DNA of 64,000 bases from a virus: IMG/VR virus record IMGVR_UViG_3300005264_000008, positions 1 through 64,000 of that record; one strand, given 5' to 3'. Below, one piece after another: positions 43,227 to 51,890 of this stretch (within the stretch, counting starts at the first letter, position 1; each line of letters opens with the position of its first letter). A program made the position numbers and the translations under genes. A model generated the notes under the pieces. That model made no database searches, was not told where the DNA came from, and saw only the letters and a list, made by a program, of their open reading frames with translations.

Positions 43227-43813
43227 TTAATTGGTCACACGTTCAAACATCTTTATACGGTGCGTTTATAACAAATATGCCATCTTCAATTGAAGAAAGT
43301 GCAAATATACACGCAGGAATATTTGTAAACGATGTATTATTAAAAGCAACACTATCAACAGGTAATAAATGTTCGTTTCGAAATACGAAAACAGTAATAG
43401 AAGATATATCAATAATGTTTCAAACATTATTTAATACTAATATAAAATCAATAGTAGATTTACACAGTGTTCCATATATAGTATTAGCGACATCTTTAAG
43501 TGGTTATATTTATACGAATATGAATATCACAACATTACCACCAATACCACCTACAACCACTCCACAGCCAATTGCAAAACCAATTATAATGACAACAGCA
43601 GGAAATCCACTTGTATTTGGTAAATTATTGTATGAAGCATTTACATCAGGTAAAAAAGCTAATACAACTGAAGAAGGTGGGAATATAGTATCAAAAAGTT
43701 TAAGTCTCGCATATAAAACATATTTATCAACTATAACAGGACAATATTTTGGTTTAGTACCAAATCCAAATGGAGCAATACCAACTACTATTACGTGGGT
43801 TGGATTGGTGTAG
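43223..43813 (+). CDS. Hypothetical, possibly structural protein
   Basis: 196 residues, starting MINWSHVQTSLYGAFITNMP. It has a Pro/Thr linker (LPPIPPTTTPQPIAKP, about 108-123) between two small helical parts, which is common in virion proteins. The stop is TAG, followed two codons later by TAA. No family recognised. Confidence 0.5.
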   Translation: MINWSHVQTSLYGAFITNMPSSIEESANIHAGIFVNDVLLKATLSTGNKCSFRNTKTVIEDISIMFQTLFNTNIKSIVDLHSVPYIVLATSLSGYIYTNMNITTLPPIPPTTTPQPIAKPIIMTTAGNPLVFGKLLYEAFTSGKKANTTEEGGNIVSKSLSLAYKTYLSTITGQYFGLVPNPNGAIPTTITWVGLV

Positions 43814-43894
43814 GGATAAATAGAATTATTAAAATAGAATATTATTAAATGGCAAAAAACTTTATGCAATGATAATAATCAAAAACAAACAATT

Positions 43895-43991
43895 ATGAAT
43901 ATAGAATTTAAAGAAATTACTGTTCGAATTAACCAACGGATATGAAGATAACGAAGAAGGTGGTGTTTTATTATCTTGTATGATATGTTAA
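43895..43991 (+). pseudogene. Fragment resembling the start of a DUF262 (GmrSD-type) gene
   Basis: ATG 43895 gives MNIEFKEITVR, and after a one-base shift ELTNGYEDNEEGGVLLSCMI to a TAA at 43989-43991. The phrase VRELTNGYEDNEEGGV is how I recall DUF262/GmrSD-family proteins of Bacteroidetes beginning, but only these ~30 residues remain. It would be a relic of a defence-type gene. Low certainty. Confidence 0.3.
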
Positions 43992-44248
43992 AATTCATAA
44001 TCACTTACACCTGATGCTAAGTGTCTCAAATCAATATATGCTGATTTTATAGAACAAGCTGAAAATCCAATTAAAGATAATGTTTCGTTGACAAACACAT
44101 ATTTACCAGCATCATTACCGCATGCAATACCGTCTCGGTTATCATATAATACGATAATATGTCCTTTGTATTTACCTTTTAATACTTTGCGACTAGTTAT
44201 ATATCCGTGATTACTATTATATTTTTCTCTATATGTTTTTCTTGGCAT
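43988..44248 (-). CDS. Hypothetical small protein
   Basis: 86 residues, starting MPRKTYREKYNSNHGYITSR. KGKYKGHIIVLYDNRDGIAC resembles a small KOW/SH3-like beta fold. It is two bases downstream of the nucleotidyltransferase gene in the same operon. Function unknown. Confidence 0.5.
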   Translation of the reverse strand: MPRKTYREKYNSNHGYITSRKVLKGKYKGHIIVLYDNRDGIACGNDAGKYVFVNETLSLIGFSACSIKSAYIDLRHLASGVSDYEF

Positions 44249-44250
44249 TT

Positions 44251-45291
44251 TTATTTTTTATTTATTAACGTTAATACATCATTAAATAAGACATCACTAT
44301 CAGTTTCTAATAAATATTTAATTGTTTTGGTTTTTCTATATTCATTGATAATTTCACTGATAATTTTTCCATGTTTAACTGGATTTAACTCTAATTTTGA
44401 TAGAAACAATCTGACATTTAATTTTTTCTTAATTGCTAAATTATTACTAATAGTATTACAACTGTCATTAATTCTAGTTGATAATGTATGTGGCGGAAAG
44501 AAATCATTTACATATGATTCTTTTTCTCTATATGAGTAAGAAGGAAACTCATTTTTTAAGTTATGTTTATTATCTGAAATCCATTTCTCAAATTCTTTAA
44601 AGGAACTTCGTTTGTCATTACGTTTCCTGTCTATATGTCGTCTATTTTCAGGAGAAAATAATTCAGTGAAAAATAATGAACTTTTGGAAATATACTCATA
44701 TAATTCAACATAAGTATCGAATCCTTTATTGAAAATATTTTTATCTAATCCAATATATTTAAATAGCATATTAGAATCATCTGTTATATGTAAATTTTCA
44801 ATTTTACCATTTTCATGCTTATGAATATAATATAACCCATTATATCCAAATTTAATATTGAATAGTCTAGTCATCTTACCAAGAAGATTTCCAAATGGGT
44901 CATTACTATAAAAAGTAGTAGCAATATCCCATTTACTTTTCTTAATAAAAATTAAATCAATTTCAATGATTTTATCATTATATTCGTATGCGAACGCCTT
45001 TACAGTACCGTTGTGAACGATTATAGGTTCATCGTTCTTATCACGTACTGCAATGTCATTATATAGGACATGTAAATCAATATCAAACATATAACTATCA
45101 TCAACGTTTAATAATAAATCAATATCACCAAAATCCCTTTTTTCACCAATAACAGACGGTTCAATTACCGTATTTACATTGATGTGTTTTTTTATTATTG
45201 GTGTGATTTCTGATAGGATGTCTGCCTTTTCAGATATGGAAATCCTATCAGCTTTGAAATTGTATTTTTTGTTAAAGATGTTACCACCCAT
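44251..45291 (-). CDS. Nucleotidyltransferase-fold (Pol beta superfamily) protein
   Basis: 346 residues. SVIGEKRDFGDIDLLLNV carries the D-x-D metal pair (Asp56, Asp58), and IIEIDLIFIKKSKWD the third Asp (Asp112), as in Pol beta-type nucleotidyltransferases. The remaining 230 residues are helical and charged (NRRHIDRKRNDKRSSFKEFE). The family includes tRNA-adding, kanamycin-type and MNT-type enzymes. The large phage versions I know have no proven function. It has its own promoter block at 45319. Confidence 0.7.
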   Translation of the reverse strand: MGGNIFNKKYNFKADRISISEKADILSEITPIIKKHINVNTVIEPSVIGEKRDFGDIDLLLNVDDSYMFDIDLHVLYNDIAVRDKNDEPIIVHNGTVKAFAYEYNDKIIEIDLIFIKKSKWDIATTFYSNDPFGNLLGKMTRLFNIKFGYNGLYYIHKHENGKIENLHITDDSNMLFKYIGLDKNIFNKGFDTYVELYEYISKSSLFFTELFSPENRRHIDRKRNDKRSSFKEFEKWISDNKHNLKNEFPSYSYREKESYVNDFFPPHTLSTRINDSCNTISNNLAIKKKLNVRLFLSKLELNPVKHGKIISEIINEYRKTKTIKYLLETDSDVLFNDVLTLINKK

Positions 45292-45318
45292 TTTTGTTTA
45301 TTTTTAATAGTTATAGTG

Positions 45319-45326
45319 CAAATATA
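45319..45326 (-). promoter_or_regulatory. Bacteroidetes-type promoter, -7 box TATATTTG
   Basis: On the minus strand it reads TATTAAATTATATAGATTAT and then ATTTGCACTATAACTA. The stretch TTATATTTGCACTATAACTA is identical to that at 7541-7560. It lies about 30 bases before the nucleotidyltransferase start. Confidence 0.6.
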
Positions 45327-45426
45327 ATCTATATAATTTAATATAAAAATAATAATTGTTAAAAAATGTTAAAATGTCACACAAAAACATCAAAGACACA
45401 CACTATGTGTTTTATTATGGTTAATT

Positions 45427-45741
45427 TTAACGATGGCGAATATAGTTATCAAAAGCCCTTTTATCATTTTCGGAATTATCTTCTTTGCATTTTGAACATA
45501 CATGAACACCTTGCGAATATGACATTCCGTAAATGTCGAAATTTAAACATTGCTTACATAAAATATTACTATTTTCTTTTATTTTCTCAAATAGATAACT
45601 TGCAACTTCGTAACCTAATTCAAATTTTATTTGAATTTGACTAACTGATAATTTCCATTTCATACTTGTAAATTTCTTTTCTATTTTTGGAATAAGGTGA
45701 TTATGCTTTTCGTTCCTTTCTTTAATTAGTTGTGTTATCAT
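45427..45741 (-). CDS. Small DNA-binding-like protein with zinc motif
   Basis: 104 residues. KLSVSQIQIKFELGYEVASY resembles the winged-helix DNA-recognition part of FtsK-gamma domains. CKQC (about 62-65) and CSKC (about 82-85) form a zinc-binding site. It may be a small regulator. It sits downstream of the methyltransferase at 45886 with about 140 bases between them. Confidence 0.5.
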   Translation of the reverse strand: MITQLIKERNEKHNHLIPKIEKKFTSMKWKLSVSQIQIKFELGYEVASYLFEKIKENSNILCKQCLNFDIYGMSYSQGVHVCSKCKEDNSENDKRAFDNYIRHR

Positions 45742-45791
45742 AATTTAATATTTATTTGAGATTAGTATTTTGATAATCGGTTGGTAATGTT

Positions 45792-45833
45792 AAGAGTTTG
45801 GGAGTTTAAATTTAAACTTTTTGGATAACTCTT
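45792..45833. repeat. Imperfect inverted repeat in intergenic gap
   Basis: AAGAGTTTGGGAGTTTAAA faces TTTAAACTTTTTGGATAACT with CTT; ends AAGAGTT/AACTCTT and centre AGTTTAAA/TTTAAACT pair, and the middle bulges. GCTATAAC lies just beyond (45850-45857), recalling the attC-like left ends at 33516. It may be a decayed cassette boundary or a terminator. Confidence 0.35.
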
Positions 45834-45885
45834 TTAATTTTAAAATGCTATAACACACTTTACATCAAATTCATGTTTATTATGA

Positions 45886-46662
45886 CTAATGAGAATCAGT
45901 AACCCGACATTCAGACAACTTACAATATTCTTCTGAAATGTCCATTCCGATAAATCTTCTTTTATTTAATTTTGCCGATTTTAAAACTGTTCCACTTCCA
46001 CACATTGGGTCTAAAATTATATCATTTTCATTTGACCAACTTAATATGTGGTCGGTTGCTAAATCGAATGGAAAAGGAGCAGGATGTTTTTTCGACTCAT
46101 GGTCAATTTTTTTCTTACCAACAACATAAGACCATATATTCCCTTTTATCTTTTGTTTCTTTACTTGAGTTGCTTTCTTTTTTCTTGTTTGCTTTCCTTT
46201 TGAAAAGTTTTTATATGTAGTTCCTTTTAGTTCTAACCCGGCATGAATACAATCTATTTTAATAGGATTATGAGTTTTAATTTTACCTTTTGAAAAAACA
46301 AACATATATTCAAATACATTATTGTATCTTTGTCTGTAAATTTGTGGAATTGGATTAGTTTTCTGAAATATCATTGTATCATGTAGATTAAATCCTATTT
46401 CTTTGAAATATAACGCTTGTTTAAAACTTGTACCTGTTTCACTTCTGTTTATCGTAGCATCAGCAACAACCCAAACCACAACACCACCAGTTTTTGTAAC
46501 TCTATACAATTCACGTGCAATCAATTCAAACGGAAAGGAAAATCCATTATAATTTCGTAAATTATCATAAGGCGGTGAAGTAACTGTTAAATCAATACTA
46601 TTGTCAGATAATAATTTTAAACCGTCCTGAGCAGGTTTATTGTAAATTATATTAGTTTTCAT
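45886..46662 (-). CDS. DNA methyltransferase (SPPY type)
   Basis: 258 residues. TVTSPPYDNLRNYNGF is motif IV, ILDPMCGSGTVLKSAKLNK motif I and RFIGMDISEEYC follows; a basic stretch (GKQTRKKKATQVKKQKIKGN) lies in the recognition region. It is probably an N4-cytosine or N6-adenine enzyme. It lacks the NNLFNF tail of the other three (ends CRVTDSH) and stops at TAG. It may have been acquired separately. Confidence 0.85.
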   Translation of the reverse strand: MKTNIIYNKPAQDGLKLLSDNSIDLTVTSPPYDNLRNYNGFSFPFELIARELYRVTKTGGVVVWVVADATINRSETGTSFKQALYFKEIGFNLHDTMIFQKTNPIPQIYRQRYNNVFEYMFVFSKGKIKTHNPIKIDCIHAGLELKGTTYKNFSKGKQTRKKKATQVKKQKIKGNIWSYVVGKKKIDHESKKHPAPFPFDLATDHILSWSNENDIILDPMCGSGTVLKSAKLNKRRFIGMDISEEYCKLSECRVTDSH

Positions 46663-46691
46663 ATATTTTGTTTAAAAATTTGATATGATAA

Positions 46692-47138
46692 TCAAATAAG
46701 ATTCATATATTGTTTAATAATTGATTTCATCTTGTTATTATCAACCCCGATTTTTGTTAATGTATATATAATATCATTTTTTGAGAAAAATAATTGTATA
46801 TATTCGGACATTTCAATTATAGAAACAGATAAATCAGTCTTCAAATTTATCAATGTTGCTATTTCATCATATACATTATTATTTGATTTACATTTAACAT
46901 ATTTCAAAAACAGCTTTTTTTGTGGTAAAATTCCTAAATATAATTTATAAGCATCACGTTTATTTAATAACCCAACTGTATATTTTTGAAACATGTCAAT
47001 ATATTCAATTAAACTTTTGTCCATGCTTAACCATATATTAATCATATATGGATTGAAACTTTTCATGTCTTCATCTGAATAAGTGTTCACTGGTTTTTTA
47101 TCAACAGTTAGATTTCTAATGTGGTCAAATATTGTCAT
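46692..47138 (-). CDS. 62: Probable clamp loader small subunit, gp62-like
   Basis: 148 residues. FNPYMINIWLSMDKSLIEYI, KRDAYKLYLGILPQKKLFLK and YVK resemble the conserved core of gp62 proteins from T4-like phages as I recall it (a YMxNxxLS segment, then LYxxILPKxKxFxKYxK). gp62 joins gp44 to open the sliding clamp. It is oddly placed on the opposite strand, 5.5 kb from gp44. The call depends on short motifs. Confidence 0.5.
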   Translation of the reverse strand: MTIFDHIRNLTVDKKPVNTYSDEDMKSFNPYMINIWLSMDKSLIEYIDMFQKYTVGLLNKRDAYKLYLGILPQKKLFLKYVKCKSNNNVYDEIATLINLKTDLSVSIIEMSEYIQLFFSKNDIIYTLTKIGVDNNKMKSIIKQYMNLI

Positions 47139-47359
47139 TTTGATATTATTTTTATGATTAAATACATAAATATTATGATTATTGTATTTATTATTGGTGT
47201 GAATATTAATATATATAATAATACTTTAGTATGTATTTTGTAATTATAATATGGTGTTTTTATAATACCATTATACAAGAATTGTACAGTTGGAATGTAT
47301 GATGTGATAGTTATTAATAATATAAATAGTACCATTATAAAAAATATCATTTTTATCAT
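47135..47359 (-). CDS. Small two-pass membrane protein
   Basis: 74 residues with two hydrophobic segments: about 3-21 (KMIFFIMVLFILLITITSY) and about 46-71 (VLLYILIFTPIINTIIIIFM). The size and hairpin topology fit a holin or similar small phage membrane protein, but there is no lysis gene beside it. It overlaps the gp62-like gene by ATGA. Confidence 0.5.
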   Translation of the reverse strand: MIKMIFFIMVLFILLITITSYIPTVQFLYNGIIKTPYYNYKIHTKVLLYILIFTPIINTIIIIFMYLIIKIISK

Positions 47360-47418
47360 AAGATTAATATATTTTAATTGAATTAATTTATTATATTATA
47401 AATAAAGTAATAATAATT

Positions 47419-47670
47419 TTAATCAAATGGAATCCTAATACTAGAACCAGGTTCAATGAAAAATGTAATTGGTGTTATATTATTTGCCAATGCTATAATA
47501 TACCACATAGTAGCATCATTATAATATTTATTGGCAAGTAAATCTAATCTATCGTTTTTTTTAGTAATAATATATTCATCATTTGGTGATTCGGGTATAT
47601 TAGCTAATGTATTAGATGTGTAATGTTTCTTATTTCCTGTTAAAATTATATTTGATGTGATTCTTTCCAT
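47419..47670 (-). CDS. LysM-domain tail/baseplate protein
   Basis: 83 residues. EYIITKKNDRLDLLANKYYN, MWYIIALANNI and EPGSSIRIP are a single LysM domain, as in small baseplate proteins (the T4 gp53 C-terminus, P2 gpX). It probably stabilises the baseplate or hub rather than binding wall. It is a lone late-type gene diverging from the helicase. Confidence 0.7.
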   Translation of the reverse strand: MERITSNIILTGNKKHYTSNTLANIPESPNDEYIITKKNDRLDLLANKYYNDATMWYIIALANNITPITFFIEPGSSIRIPFD

Positions 47671-47690
47671 TTTTAATTTATTTTATTTTA

Positions 47691-47698
47691 TATAAATA
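47691..47698 (+). promoter_or_regulatory. TATAAATA box before helicase
   Basis: TATAAATATA lies 18 bases before the helicase ATG, between divergent genes. It fits the late-type box; a replication gene would normally be early, so it may be fortuitous. Confidence 0.3.
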
Positions 47699-47715
47699 TA
47701 AAAAAATAATTTAAT

Positions 47716-49056
47716 ATGGTTGATAAATTCAGGTATGGAACAACATTTCAGACTAAAATAATATCATCAATGATGTCGGATAGTATATTTATGAAACGAA
47801 TAATCGATATTATTGATGTTAAGTATTTCGAGAATGATATTATACAAAATATAATACATGAAATTATAGAGTATTTTCATAAATATAAAATGAAACCCAC
47901 ATTTGATAGTTTGAAAACAATTTTTATTCAGCCAAAATATTCACAAATAAGTAATTCAAGTATTCAAATTATAATTGATGCACAAAGTTATTTAGATAGT
48001 TCGGACTTAGATTATGTAAAGGATAGTGTCATACAATTCTGTAGACACCAAGAAATAAAACGAGCAATTTTACAAAGTGTCGATTTATTAAACAATGATA
48101 AATTTGACATTATCGAAAAAATGATGAATGACAGTTTTAAAATTGGATTAGATATAAACACAGGTATCAATATTAAAAGAGATGTCGATTTAGTATTCAC
48201 TGATGACAAACGCAATCCAGTTGCAACACCGTGGGAACAAATAAATAATATAACTGAAGGTGGTCTTGGATTAGGTGAGTTAGGTGTGATTGCGGCCCCA
48301 CCTGGAATTGGTAAAAGTTGGGCGTTAGTTTCGTTGGCTTCACATGCAATTAAACAAGGAAAAAAAGTTGTATTTTTTACTCTTGAATTATATGAAAATT
48401 ATGTTGCAAAACGATTCTATTCTAATCTCACACATACAAAATTAAATAATCTAAAATATGAAGTTGATGCAATTAAAACATATCTAAACCATTTGAAGGG
48501 AGAATTGATAATACAATACTACCCAACTAAATCAGTTTCAGTTAATTCATTGAAAGGATTTGTTGAACGAAGTATAACAGAAGAATTCAAACCTGATTTA
48601 ATTATAGTTGATTATGCTGATTTATTGAAAGCACCATATGTAAATAGTACAAAAAGGGATGACCAAATACTAGGTGATATTTATGCTGAATTACGTGGTA
48701 TGGCTGGTGAATTTGAAATACCTGTGTGGACAGCTTCTCAAATTAATAGAAGTGGAGCAAAATCACAAGTTATTGAAAGTGATAGTATTGCAGGGAGTTT
48801 TGAAAAAATTATGATTGCTGATATTGTTGTGTCTATTAGTCGTCAACTTGAAGATAAAATTGCCAATACAAGTAGGTGGCATATATTAAAAAATAGATTT
48901 GGTAGGGACGGTGTTACATTCCCAGCCCAAAATGATTTATCAATGGGTAAAATACAACTATTTGAACCGACTACTGAAAAGGGTAAGGAAGTATCGAATA
49001 GTACTGAAATGGCTTCTAAAAAATTTATGAGAAACAAATATAAACAATTTTTATAA
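47716..49056 (+). CDS. 41: Replicative DNA helicase, gp41/DnaB-like
   Basis: 446 residues. The N-terminal 150 are the helical primase-interaction part. The RecA core has APPGIGKSWAL (Walker A, about 193-200), VVFFTLELYENYVAKRFYS, LIIVDYADLLKAP (Walker B, about 295-303) and WTASQINRSGAKS with the arginine-finger region. It unwinds DNA at the fork with the gp61 primase at 22418. The next gene starts one base inside its stop codon (TAATG). Confidence 0.92.
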   Translation: MVDKFRYGTTFQTKIISSMMSDSIFMKRIIDIIDVKYFENDIIQNIIHEIIEYFHKYKMKPTFDSLKTIFIQPKYSQISNSSIQIIIDAQSYLDSSDLDYVKDSVIQFCRHQEIKRAILQSVDLLNNDKFDIIEKMMNDSFKIGLDINTGINIKRDVDLVFTDDKRNPVATPWEQINNITEGGLGLGELGVIAAPPGIGKSWALVSLASHAIKQGKKVVFFTLELYENYVAKRFYSNLTHTKLNNLKYEVDAIKTYLNHLKGELIIQYYPTKSVSVNSLKGFVERSITEEFKPDLIIVDYADLLKAPYVNSTKRDDQILGDIYAELRGMAGEFEIPVWTASQINRSGAKSQVIESDSIAGSFEKIMIADIVVSISRQLEDKIANTSRWHILKNRFGRDGVTFPAQNDLSMGKIQLFEPTTEKGKEVSNSTEMASKKFMRNKYKQFL

Positions 49057-49280
49057 TGGTAATACTAACTATACTACTGAGTTTATTTATTTTAGTAACA
49101 ATATACCAACAGTATATATTATATAAAATAGGCAAAATAATTAAAACACATGGTCTGTTAATTGACAATCTTAAAGAACTTATAATACAAAATATTAAGA
49201 TAACAAAAAATAATACATCACTAATTAATAATATGCAAAATATAATAAAATCACTGTTGAAAAAACATAAAAATAAATAA
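49056..49280 (+). CDS. Small single-pass membrane protein
   Basis: 74 residues: one N-terminal membrane segment (MVILTILLSLFILVTIYQQY), then a coiled coil rich in Asn, Lys and Ile. It is translationally coupled to the helicase, suggesting a membrane link, but its role is unknown. Confidence 0.55.
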   Translation: MVILTILLSLFILVTIYQQYILYKIGKIIKTHGLLIDNLKELIIQNIKITKNNTSLINNMQNIIKSLLKKHKNK

Positions 49281-49291
49281 TGTATTCAAAT

Positions 49292-49322
49292 AAAAATCCA
49301 AATATATAATTTGGATTTTTTT
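49292..49322 (+). terminator. Intrinsic terminator
   Basis: AAAAATCCAAAT pairs with ATTTGGATTTTT around a short loop, with further T. It ends the helicase unit before the tagged-protein cluster. Confidence 0.8.
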
Positions 49323-49355
49323 GTTATTATAACACTATTTATATAAAAATTGATT

Positions 49356-49676
49356 ATGACAAAAAAAGAATTGGAAAATATCATTAGAGAAGTGATATAT
49401 GAAAATATTAATAATATCATATTATCACCTAAAGACAAATTTACATTTAAAGAAACGTTTAATGCATTTGATGAACCTGATTATTTATTTATTTATAAAG
49501 ATGGAAAAAAACTCACTGAATTTTATTATAATATGAGAGGATTCATTCCAAATTTCACATTAACAAATGGTAATGGTGTGCAAGCATCATTTGGCGAACT
49601 ATCAAAATCAAAAAGTCTTAGGTTATTTAAAAATAATATAAAGCAAGGTTTTGTAAACTTACATAAATTTAATTAA
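49356..49676 (+). CDS. Tagged hypothetical protein, first of the cluster
   Basis: 107 residues from ATG 49356 (MTKKELENIIREVIYENINN); the TTG two codons earlier is unlikely. The tag is followed by an 85-residue alpha/beta body with YLFIYKDGKKLTEFYYN and FGELSKSKSLRLF. The leader CACTATTTATATAAAAATT resembles the one before the tagged gene at 3749. Function unknown. Confidence 0.55.
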   Translation: MTKKELENIIREVIYENINNIILSPKDKFTFKETFNAFDEPDYLFIYKDGKKLTEFYYNMRGFIPNFTLTNGNGVQASFGELSKSKSLRLFKNNIKQGFVNLHKFN

Positions 49677-49704
49677 AAGGATAATTAAAATAAAAATAAT
49701 ACAT

Positions 49705-50811
49705 ATGTCAAAAGAATACACAAATATTAAAAAGATTATTACAAGTGGATTGGAAGTTGAAAAACAGTTTGCTGATAAAACTCCTACATTGAATTTATTA
49801 TCTGAAATTATGTTTAATAACACAGGATTAAATACAAATGAAATGGACACAATTAAACAAATCCAATTTATCAATACAGTAATAACGGAATTATATAATG
49901 GAGATATAATAAAACCATATCAATCACTCACATTAAAATCAACTATAAATTCAATATTACCCGAAAATATTCCTGTTGATTCTTTAAATGAATTACAAAT
50001 TGAAAATTTATATAATAATTTAGTTGGTAAGGTTAAAACAATGGGGCTATTTGAGCTGTTTAAGGTATGGAATGATAAATATAAATATGTTACTACTGAA
50101 AGCAAAAACAATTCAAAATTATATAATATTATAAGTGAAACAATTGATAAATATATAAACGAAGAAATAGAATCCGATGAATCAAAATTAAAAAAAACAT
50201 ATTACTTACAATATGGAATTGGTAGGTCGAAATATGTTGTGAATTATTATTCTGGTAAAAAAACACATCCAGATGGTAGTAAATTTTATGATATTTCTAT
50301 TTTTAAAAATAAATCTAAATTAAAAGCATTTATAGATAGTTTAAAAAAAGATGGATATATAACAGAATCGCATAATATAAACGAAGAATCGAAATTAAAA
50401 AAGGCATATAATGCATTTTTTGAAAAGGCAATGAAAATAGCTAAAATTAAATCACCTGATGATTTAGACGAAAAAGAACAAAAGAAATTCTTTAATGCTA
50501 TATCGAAAAATTGGAAAAATGGAGTTGGTGCTGTTGACGGTTGGGAAGATACCTTTGAAAAGGCGTTGAATGAAAATTCACAATCAACGTCATCTAATAT
50601 TGATAGTTTGTTAAAATATTATTATTTCAGACCAACTAATATTCCAAATGAATATGAAAATATAAATAGAAGCACTAAAATTATTCATATAAAAAATAAA
50701 CTATTAATTACAGATTACACACCTAAATATAACAGATTTTTAAATAGCACTACAATAAAAGTAACAGATTTAGATAAATATGCGAAACGTAATAATTGGC
50801 AACATGAATAA
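49705..50811 (+). CDS. Multidomain protein with internal tag-like segment
   Basis: 368 residues, starting MSKEYTNIKKIITSGLEVEK. A helical N-terminal part is followed at about 135-155 by SKLYNIISETIDKYINEE, nearly the same as the N-terminus of the protein at 62996 (LYQIISETIDKYTSN). KYVVNYYSGKKTHPDGSKFY with DISIFKNKSKLKAFIDSL looks like a small phage-specific domain. After the TAA at 50809-50811 the same frame stays open to 50940 (NKNSDDTFYAFHYEKKDTVS...RRIEHIINND), so the stop may be a CAA-to-TAA change and the gene originally 411 codons. The gap 50941-51004 holds nothing visible. Confidence 0.55.
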   Translation: MSKEYTNIKKIITSGLEVEKQFADKTPTLNLLSEIMFNNTGLNTNEMDTIKQIQFINTVITELYNGDIIKPYQSLTLKSTINSILPENIPVDSLNELQIENLYNNLVGKVKTMGLFELFKVWNDKYKYVTTESKNNSKLYNIISETIDKYINEEIESDESKLKKTYYLQYGIGRSKYVVNYYSGKKTHPDGSKFYDISIFKNKSKLKAFIDSLKKDGYITESHNINEESKLKKAYNAFFEKAMKIAKIKSPDDLDEKEQKKFFNAISKNWKNGVGAVDGWEDTFEKALNENSQSTSSNIDSLLKYYYFRPTNIPNEYENINRSTKIIHIKNKLLITDYTPKYNRFLNSTTIKVTDLDKYAKRNNWQHE

Positions 50812-51004
50812 AACAAAAATTCAGACGATACTTTTTATGCTTTTCACTATGAAAAGAAAGACACAGTTTCAGTAGGTGATATTCAGCAAAAAGACGATGG
50901 TTCAGTTAGACGAATTGAACATATTATTAATAACGATTAATATCTTTTTGATGTTGAGTTATAACAGGTTAAAAAATAAAATAAAATAAAAAAAAATAAA
51001 CAAA

Positions 51005-51877
51005 ATGGATAATAATTACTTAGTAGAAAGAAATGGTCACATCATACATTTGAATGATGAAGTGATTATCGAAAATAAAAATAAACGTTTTCTAGCAACA
51101 TTCATACAAATGGATGATTCTGATAATGCAATATTAAAAATGAATGAAAGCGGAAAGCATATTAAAATAAACAGAGTACAAGCACAACAATATTTAAAAC
51201 TAAATGAATCAAATCAAACTAAAAATGATTTGACATTAGTTGATAGTAAAATGTTCTTCGGTGAAATAGCTAATGATATTATTAGTGAAGAAACATCATC
51301 ATTAAAACCGATTGTTGATATAGATGACATATCAAAATATGGTATTAATATAACAGAAAATTTTAATAATTCTGGAAGACGTATTGCGGATATTAAAAAA
51401 TTAGAATCTATATTGTATAATGCTAAAATAATAGCAGAGAAATATAATTTGGACTTACATAGATTAATTACAGAAGGTAAAGATGTATTAGGTGTAGTCG
51501 GGTATGGTATCGAAACATCTTCGGAGTATGAAATTGAAGAATATGCGAATGAAGATGGAATTGAAACCGATAGTGAATTTTGGTCAAAAATTAATAATGA
51601 TATAAGTATAATTGAAAGAAATGTTCTTAAATATCTAAATAAAACTGATTCTGCACGTGATGAAGGTCACAATTCAAATGATGAATTAGTTGGAACATTA
51701 TATATATCAAATAATAAGACATTAGAAATGGTTGAAGATTCTATTGATGATGAACCACGAATGACATCAAAAGGTGATTTTCCACTGGATGATAGTGAGC
51801 TATACAAAGGTGTATCAGATGTTGGTGGCTTGATTGAAGTTTCACTTAACTTTTATAATTTAGAATTAGAAAAATAA
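51005..51877 (+). CDS. Hypothetical acidic protein in tagged cluster
   Basis: 290 residues, starting MDNNYLVERNGHIIHLNDEV, an SH3-like beta start, then an acidic helical body (TSSEYEIEEYANEDGIETDS) with ITEGKD and IISEETSS segments that could be (I/L)xE processing sites. It has no N-terminal tag. It lies between tagged genes in the same orientation. Function unknown. Confidence 0.5.
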   Translation: MDNNYLVERNGHIIHLNDEVIIENKNKRFLATFIQMDDSDNAILKMNESGKHIKINRVQAQQYLKLNESNQTKNDLTLVDSKMFFGEIANDIISEETSSLKPIVDIDDISKYGINITENFNNSGRRIADIKKLESILYNAKIIAEKYNLDLHRLITEGKDVLGVVGYGIETSSEYEIEEYANEDGIETDSEFWSKINNDISIIERNVLKYLNKTDSARDEGHNSNDELVGTLYISNNKTLEMVEDSIDDEPRMTSKGDFPLDDSELYKGVSDVGGLIEVSLNFYNLELEK

Positions 51878-51890
51878 TAAAATAAAATAA

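Noticed and set aside
25834-50811. Alternative genetic code (TAG or TAA read as Gln)
   Set aside because: TAA is the normal stop of nearly all genes and TAG ends several others (29739, 35934, 43813, 45886). Large genes such as tape measure, nrdJ, gp39 and the SNF2 helicase contain no in-frame TAG, so genome-wide recoding is not supported.
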